Part shown: positions 59,049 through 64,000 of the stretch, one piece after another
Position numbering within the stretch: position 1 is the stretch's first letter
Layout of the letters: every line of letters starts with the position of its first letter
From: CAVVMA01 sp963830715
GTDB lineage: Bacteria; Desulfobacterota; Binatia; Binatales; Binataceae
Direction of reading: 5' to 3'
Length of the DNA stretch: 64,000 nt
Assembly (NCBI GenBank): GCA_963830715.1
Contig: CAWHNS010000007.1
Span: 248,001 to 312,000, forward strand
Program-made: the position numbers and the translations under genes
Notes under the pieces: generated by a model
Told to the model about the DNA's origin: nothing
Seen by the model: the letters and a program-made list of their open reading frames with translations, nothing else
Databases searched by the model: none

Positions 59049-59887
59049 GCACGCCGGCCGCCAATTTCAACGAGCGCGAGTTCGTGATCTGCCAGATCGC
59101 CCGCCTGGTCGAGGACAAGTACGTCTACTGGGTCGGCGGCGGCGGCGAGCCGCTGAGCTCGGTGCTGCTGGCCAAGCGCACCACGGCGCCCAACCTCCAG
59201 TATCTGACCGAGGACGGCGTGGTCGGTCCCGAGGCGCTGGTTCCGTTCGACCCGCTGATGACGATGATCAGCTCGCGCGCCAACTATCGCGCGCTCCAGT
59301 GGGGAACGATGAACTACGCCGGCCGACCTCGCCCATCTCGGCTACGTCGATTACGGAATCCTGAACACGCTCCAGGTCGATCGCTACGGCAATATCAACT
59401 CGACCGTGGTCGGCAAATACGAGGGCGGCGAGGGACGACGCTTCGGCGGGCCCGGCGGCGCCGACAGTATCGCGGCGCTGGCCTGGCGCACGATCCTGGT
59501 GACCGATCAGCAGAAGCGCAAGTTCGTCGATCGGGTCGATTTCATCTCGTCGCCCGGATTCCTCGACGGGCCCGGATCGCGCGAAAAGCACGGCTTGCCT
59601 CCCGGCTACCGGGCCGTGGCGGGTTTACACTCCATGGGCGATGTATGGCTATGGCGCAGGACTGCCAGCTGATGCTGCAAGGGATCGCGCCGTTCGTGAC
59701 GCTCGATCAGGTGCTGGCTGAGATGAGCTTCAAACCAGCGATGGCGCCCAGGCTCGAAATACTTGAAGTTCCGACGGAAGAGGAGTTGATGATCCTGCGC
59801 ACGCAGATCGATGTCGGAGGTCAGGTCACCGATCGCGGCCGATGGATCGAGCTGAAGGACGGGAAGTACCGGTTCGCGGAGTCTTAG
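59045..59887 (+). CDS. CoA-transferase subunit B, several frame breaks
   Basis: The ATG at 59045 begins the beta subunit (FVICQIARLVEDKYVYWVGG). Extra bases near 59325, 59610 and 59655 move it through the three frames; the pieces LGYVDYGILNTLQVDRYGN, GPWRVYTPWAMYGY and DCQLMLQGIAPFVTLDQVL are in the correct order. About 278 residues. The expected catalytic glutamate of the SxGxGG-type loop is not obvious by eye. It would pair with subunit A as in glutaconate CoA-transferase or IpdAB-like ring-cleaving enzymes. Confidence 0.78.
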   Translation: MSTPAANFNEREFVICQIARLVEDKYVYWVGGGGEPLSSVLLAKRTTAPNLQYLTEDGVVGPEALVPFDPLMTMISSRANYRALQWGTMNYAGRPRPSRLRRLRNPEHAPGRSLRQYQLDRGRQIRGRRGTTLRRARRRRQYRGAGLAHDPGDRSAEAQVRRSGRFHLVARIPRRARIARKARLASRLPGRGGFTLHGRCMAMAQDCQLMLQGIAPFVTLDQVLAEMSFKPAMAPRLEILEVPTEEELMILRTQIDVGGQVTDRGRWIELKDGKYRFAES

Positions 59888-59889
59888 GA

Positions 59890-59963
59890 ATGGTCGGAGC
59901 GACCCAAAAGGGTTCTCGCAACAAATGAGACCCTACTCCTGCTAAACCGGCCGCCCCGACCAT
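59890..59963. repeat. stem-loop with 12 bp outer arms after the CoA-transferase genes
   Basis: ATGGTCGGAGCG (59890-59901) pairs with CGCCCCGACCAT (59952-59963) with one mismatch. Inside is a second stem (GGGTTCTC with GAGACCC). It begins three bases after the CoA-transferase stop, in a 188 bp gap before the convergent thiolase gene. It is too large for a simple terminator and has no T-run. Confidence 0.5.
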
Positions 59964-60075
59964 CTGTTAAGACGACCCGGCCGATTGGGGTATTCATCGA
60001 CCGACCGGTTCCTGAAGCAGGCACACGTCCCGCCGGTCGCACTTCGGACGAAATGCCGACCCTTTCCGCGCGCGA

Positions 60076-61323
60076 TCAGATGCCGAGAATATGAATCGAC
60101 ATAGCGGCGGCTTCGTTGCGGACCATCCCGCCGCCGTTCTCGGTCAGTCCGATTTTCGGACTCGAGGTCTGCCGCTTTTCGGCTTCGCCGCGCAGTTGCC
60201 AGAAAATTTCGCATATCTGCGCGACGCCGGTCGCTCCCACCGGATGGCCCTTCGCGAGCAGGCCGCCTGACGGGTTGACCGGGATTCGCCCGGTAATCTC
60301 GGTCACGCCCTCGTCGATCATCCTGCCGCCTTCACCCGGCTTGCAGAGCCCCAGTTCCTCGTAGGTCATCAGCTCGGCGGGCGCGGAAGCGTCGTGCAGC
60401 TCGATCACGCCGATGTCGCGTGGACCGATTCCGGCCTTTTCATAAGCCTGATTGGCGACCCGAGTCACCACGCCGGGCTCGTCCGGACCGTGATCGCTCC
60501 CCGACGACAGGACCGACGCCATCACCTTGACCGGCTTGCCCGTGTAGCGCGGCGCCAGCGACGAGGCGCAGAGGATCGTGGCGGCGGCGCCGTCGCCGAT
60601 CGGCGAGCACATCAGCCGCGTCAGCGGCTCGGCCACCACCGGCGAATTCAGGATATCCTCCAAAGTGTAGACTTCCTGGTACTGCGCGTGAGGATTGAGG
60701 CTGCCGTTGCGATGGTTCTTGACCGCGATCCGCGCGAACTGCTCCTTGGTCGTGCCGTACTTCCTCATATGGGCGCGCGCGCCGGCGGCATAGAAGTCCA
60801 TGAACATCGATCGCGACTCGCCCGCGCCGCCCGCTTTGGGCGTCTCGCCGCGCGCCGCGCGCTCGGCCTTGAGCTTCTCCTGCTCTGCGTTCATCTGCGC
60901 GATCATCTGCTGCATCAATTCGACGTCGACCGCCGAGCCGATCGCGGCGAAGGATTTCCGCTTGTCGGCGTGGTAGAGCTTCTCCATCCCTAGCGCGAGC
61001 ACGATGTCATACATGCCCGATGCGACGTAGAGCCACGCGAGATGAAACGCGGTCGCGGAGCTGGCGCAGGCGTTTTCGCAGTTGATAATCGGAATCCCGC
61101 CGATTCCCATCTCGCGCAGCACGACCTGGCCGCGGATGCACTCCTGCCCCGTGATCAGACCCTCCATCGCATTGCCGACCACCGCCGCCTCGACCTGGCG
61201 CGATTCGACCCCGGCGCCGGCGAGCGCGTGGTTGACGGCATCGCGGGCCAGGACCTTCATGCTGGTGTCGAGGTACTTGCCGAACTTGACCATCCCGGCG
61301 CCGATTACCGATACGTCTCGCAT
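60076..61323 (-). CDS. thiolase family protein (SCP2/acetyl-CoA C-acyltransferase-like)
   Basis: An intact 415-residue protein. The acyl-thioester cysteine is C86 in NCENACASS; later motifs are VIELHDASAPAELMTYE, the histidine motif KGHPVGATG and the C-terminal ENGGGM, with the second cysteine of classical thiolases absent, as in SCP2-type lipid-transfer thiolases. A lysine/glutamate-rich insertion lies at about 145-170. It is convergent with the CoA-transferase genes, suggesting acyl-CoA breakdown. Confidence 0.87.
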   Translation of the reverse strand: MRDVSVIGAGMVKFGKYLDTSMKVLARDAVNHALAGAGVESRQVEAAVVGNAMEGLITGQECIRGQVVLREMGIGGIPIINCENACASSATAFHLAWLYVASGMYDIVLALGMEKLYHADKRKSFAAIGSAVDVELMQQMIAQMNAEQEKLKAERAARGETPKAGGAGESRSMFMDFYAAGARAHMRKYGTTKEQFARIAVKNHRNGSLNPHAQYQEVYTLEDILNSPVVAEPLTRLMCSPIGDGAAATILCASSLAPRYTGKPVKVMASVLSSGSDHGPDEPGVVTRVANQAYEKAGIGPRDIGVIELHDASAPAELMTYEELGLCKPGEGGRMIDEGVTEITGRIPVNPSGGLLAKGHPVGATGVAQICEIFWQLRGEAEKRQTSSPKIGLTENGGGMVRNEAAAMSIHILGI

Positions 61324-61491
61324 CGTGGGCTCTCCTGTCGGATTGAAATGGCGGCGGCCGATGCCGCTCAGTGCAACGATAACCCGCGCTGGTCGCGACT
61401 GGCAAGTTGCGGCGCCGGTGGTGCTTCAATCGGTGGGGCAGGTATATTTGAGCGATCGCGAAAGACGGAGCCTCCAAGGTCGAGAGTCCAC

Positions 61492-63138
61492 TTGCAGAGC
61501 GATGATGCCGCGCGGCGTGGCGGCACGGGCGAGCAGCGCGCGTCCGGAGCTTCCGCCTCGGCCGGCGGGCCGAGTCTGGCCAGCCTGGTCGCGGCCGGCA
61601 TCCTGCTAAGCCGCATCGCCGGGCTCGTCCGCGAGAGCGTCTTCGCGCATTATCTCGGCAACTCCGATGCGGCCGACGCGTTCAAGGCCGGCTTCCGGAT
61701 TCCGAACATCCTTCAGAATCTGTTCGGCGAGGGCGTGTTGTCGGCTTCGTTCATTCCGGTCTACAGCAAGCTGCTGAGCGAGGGCGACGAGGAGACCGCC
61801 GGGCTGGTCGCGTGGGCGGTCGGCGCGATCCTCGCGCTGGTGACCTCGATTCTGGTCGTGCTCGGCGTGATCGCCGCGCCGTACTTGATCGAAGTGATCG
61901 CGCCGGGGTTTCATGGCGACAAACGCGAACTGACTATCGCGCTGGTGCGGATTCTCTTCCCCGGCGCGGGCTTGCTGGTGATGTCGGCGTGGTGCCTGGG
62001 CGTCCTCAACAGCCATCACCGGTTCTTCGCGTCCTATTCGGCGCCGGTGGCGTGGAACCTGGCGATAATCGCGGCGCTGATGATCTACGGGCCGCGCCGG
62101 TCACAGGCGCAAATCGCGATCGATGTCGCCTGGGGATCGGTGGTCGGCGCGGCGCTGCAAATCGTGGTGCAGATACCGCAAATGATCGGCCTGATGAGCC
62201 GACTGCGCCTCGAGTTCGAACGTATCGCGTCGTCGCTCAGGGCGGTCTTCAATAACTTCGTGCCGGTCGTGACCGGGCGAGGCGTGGTCCAGCTCAGCAG
62301 CTACGTGGACAATCTGCTCGCGAGCCTGCTCCCGACCGGCGCCGTCGCGGCGCTCAACTACGCGCAGATACTCTACATCCTGCCGGTCAGCCTGTTCGGG
62401 ATGTCGGTCGCGGCGGCGGAGCTGCCCGGCATGTCGCGAGCGACCGGAAGCTCCGAGCAAATCGCGGCCGCGCTGCGGTCGCGGCTCAACGCGGGATTGC
62501 GCCAAATCTCGTTCCTGGTGGTCCCATCGGCGGCGGCATTCCTGTTCCTCGGCGATGTAGTCTCGGCAGCGATTTTCCAATCCGGCCGGTTCACGCATAG
62601 CGACGCGCTGTATGTATGGGCCGTGCTGGCGGGGTCGGCGGTGGGCTTGCTGGCGGTCACGATGGGGCGGCTTTACAGCTCGGCATTCTACGCGCTGTGG
62701 GACACGCGCACGCCGCTCAAGTTCGCGATCATCAGAGTGACGCTGACGCTCATCCTCGGCTATCTTTGCGCGATTCCGCTTCCGCCGATGCTCGGGATTG
62801 CGCAGCGATGGGGTGTGGCGGGCCTGACGGTATCGGCGGGCGTCGCGGGATGGGTGGAATTTGCGATGCTGCGGCGGTCGCTGAATCGGCGCATCGGGGA
62901 GACCGGGCTCAGTCGCGCCTACGTGATGCAACTCTGGTCGATGGCGCTCGCGGGTTCGGCGGCGGCATTTGTGGTCAAGCTGGGCCTGATTGGCGCCGGG
63001 CCGCGCGTGATGGCGCTTGCGGTCCTTCCGGTCTATGGCGGAATCTATCTCGGACTCGCGTATGCGCTCGGAGTGCCCGAGCTGACGCGGGTCGCGAGCC
63101 GGGTAAGATCAAGCCTCGGCTGGCGCCGCGATGCGTGA
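61492..63138 (+). CDS. murJ: lipid II flippase MurJ
   Basis: A TTG at 61492 (then QSDDAARRGGTGEQ) is the first plausible start and gives 548 residues; the open frame further upstream overlaps the divergent thiolase gene and is not protein-like. MurJ features are SRIAGLVRESVFAHYLG, DAFKAGFRIPNILQNLFGEG, SASFIPVYSKLL and about fourteen helices. MurJ moves lipid II across the inner membrane for peptidoglycan synthesis. The frame is intact. Confidence 0.9.
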   Translation: MQSDDAARRGGTGEQRASGASASAGGPSLASLVAAGILLSRIAGLVRESVFAHYLGNSDAADAFKAGFRIPNILQNLFGEGVLSASFIPVYSKLLSEGDEETAGLVAWAVGAILALVTSILVVLGVIAAPYLIEVIAPGFHGDKRELTIALVRILFPGAGLLVMSAWCLGVLNSHHRFFASYSAPVAWNLAIIAALMIYGPRRSQAQIAIDVAWGSVVGAALQIVVQIPQMIGLMSRLRLEFERIASSLRAVFNNFVPVVTGRGVVQLSSYVDNLLASLLPTGAVAALNYAQILYILPVSLFGMSVAAAELPGMSRATGSSEQIAAALRSRLNAGLRQISFLVVPSAAAFLFLGDVVSAAIFQSGRFTHSDALYVWAVLAGSAVGLLAVTMGRLYSSAFYALWDTRTPLKFAIIRVTLTLILGYLCAIPLPPMLGIAQRWGVAGLTVSAGVAGWVEFAMLRRSLNRRIGETGLSRAYVMQLWSMALAGSAAAFVVKLGLIGAGPRVMALAVLPVYGGIYLGLAYALGVPELTRVASRVRSSLGWRRDA

Positions 63139-63192
63139 ACCTTGAAGTAGTCTCGCGCCGGACGATCGAGCTCATGCAATGCGCTCTCGAAC

Positions 63193-64000
63193 TCAGCCGG
63201 ATGCCCGATCGATTGTCTTTCGCGGATTCGTAGCTGCGCTCAGGCGCGAGATCGTGACCGACGTGCTGCGGCCGTCGAGCATCGGCGCCAACACCACTCT
63301 TCCGCCGTATGATTCCACGAACTCGCCGCCGTCGACCGTTTTGCCGCGCCAGTCTTCGCCCTTGACCAGCACGTCGGGTCTGACCGCGCGCACGATTCGC
63401 TCCGCGCGCGTGTCGTCGAAGACCGCGACGTAATTGACGGCTTCGAGCGCGGCGAGAATCCGGGCCCGCTGGCGGCCGGATAAACCGGACGGCTCCCGCC
63501 CTTCAACGCCCGCACGCTGCGATCGCTGTTCAGGCCGACCACCAGCACGTCGCCGTGGCTGCGGGCGAAGCTCAGGAGCTGGACATGCCCCGCGTGGAGC
63601 AAGTCGAAGCATCCGTTGGTGAAGACGATCCTGCGGCCCTCGCGCCGCTCGCGATCGAGCGCGGGACCGAGTTCCTCGATCGAGACGATCTTGCTGCCGT
63701 GGCGATCCTGCTCCTGCCCGAGCGCGCGCGCCAGATCGTCCCGGCTGATCACCTCGGCGCCATGCCGGCTCACTTCGATTCCGGCCGCCAGGTTCGCCAT
63801 CGCCGCCGCCGCCTCGAAGCTCAGCCCCGCAATCGCGAACAGCCCGAAGACCGTGAGCACGATGTCGCCGGCGCCGGTCACGTCGTAAACCTCGCGCGGC
63901 GCGGTCGGCAGGTAAACGCCGGCGCCGTGCCGCGCCGCGAGGTACATGCCGTCGCGATCCAGGGTTATCAGGCAGGCTTGCAGGTCGAGCTTACGCACCA
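63193..64000 (-). CDS. hldE: bifunctional heptose kinase/ADP-heptose synthase (HldE/RfaE), partial, one frame break
   Basis: The gene enters from beyond base 64000. The visible N-terminal part is the end of a PfkB/ribokinase domain (YDVTGAGDIVLTVFGLFAI, the anion-hole GAGD motif). After a linker comes the cytidylyltransferase domain: IVFTNGCFDLLHAGHV and VVGLNSDRSVRALKG. A missing base near 63500 precedes LSGRQRARILAALEAVNYV, VRPDVLVKGEDW and the TSVTISRL end. It makes ADP-heptose precursor for LPS core. Confidence 0.88.

Noticed and set aside
59890..59963. Possible tRNA
   Set aside because: No cloverleaf with canonical D and T arms and no CCA-adjacent acceptor; only a nested stem-loop is supported.

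Overview
The window reads as one chromosomal segment of a GC-rich (low-to-mid 60s percent by eye), Gram-negative, probably soil or groundwater bacterium. Outer-membrane polysaccharide export (Wza/SLBB, Wzz, Wzx, Wzy), an ADP-heptose (HldE) gene and RecBCD support Gram-negative. DUF3604, HupE, P450, FixC/FixX and CoA-transferase/thiolase genes recall uncultured lineages near the old Deltaproteobacteria (for example Binatota), but no rRNA or ribosomal marker is present, so placement is a guess. I see no tRNA, rRNA, CRISPR array, transposase or phage gene.

Layout. 1-3981 (+): DUF3604 tail, SurA-like fragment, HupE/UreJ membrane protein and a GT39-type glycosyltransferase. 4001-25717 (-): a polysaccharide locus with Wzz, a WecA-like initiating transferase fused to a CoA-binding domain, AsnB-like amidotransferase, a Wzx-glycosyltransferase fusion, Wzy-like polymerase, methyltransferases, a bi-domain oxidoreductase, UDP-GlcNAc 2-epimerase, UDP-sugar dehydrogenase, two GT4 enzymes, a heparinase-like lyase and a sulfotransferase. 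A long SLBB/Wza exporter diverges from it (26175-29030). Together they suggest a Wzx/Wzy-made, uronate-containing, possibly amidated and sulfated surface polysaccharide. 29076-31924 (+): M20 amidohydrolase, then an XRE regulator next to an ImmA/IrrE-like metalloprotease. 32045-36923: P450 and a non-phosphorylating L-fucose-type sugar acid cluster. 37284-37877 (+): an orphan Flp/Tad-type prepilin and a small protein sharing the C-terminal domain of the XRE regulator. 38059-40730 (-): SurA-DsbA thiol oxidoreductase and a beta-propeller protein. 40777-53055 (-): a tightly coupled AAA ATPase-WYL-recC-recB-recD operon. 53301-61323: nitroreductase, FixC, FixX, a large nitroreductase-like protein, CoA-transferase A and B, and (on the other strand) a thiolase. 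61492-64000: MurJ and partial HldE.

Quality. At least 20 genes or gene parts are split by single-base frame changes, and most behave as one extra base. The affected proteins are otherwise well conserved, so I read most of these as residual sequencing insertions, not gene decay. I annotate such genes as whole loci. A ~168 bp palindromic element lying inside recC is a separate, structurally real-looking event.

The best candidates for something undescribed are the AAA-WYL-RecCBD operon with its palindromic upstream region, the shared small C-terminal domain linking the XRE/ImmA pair to the pilin-adjacent protein, and the FixCX/nitroreductase-like/CoA-transferase cluster.
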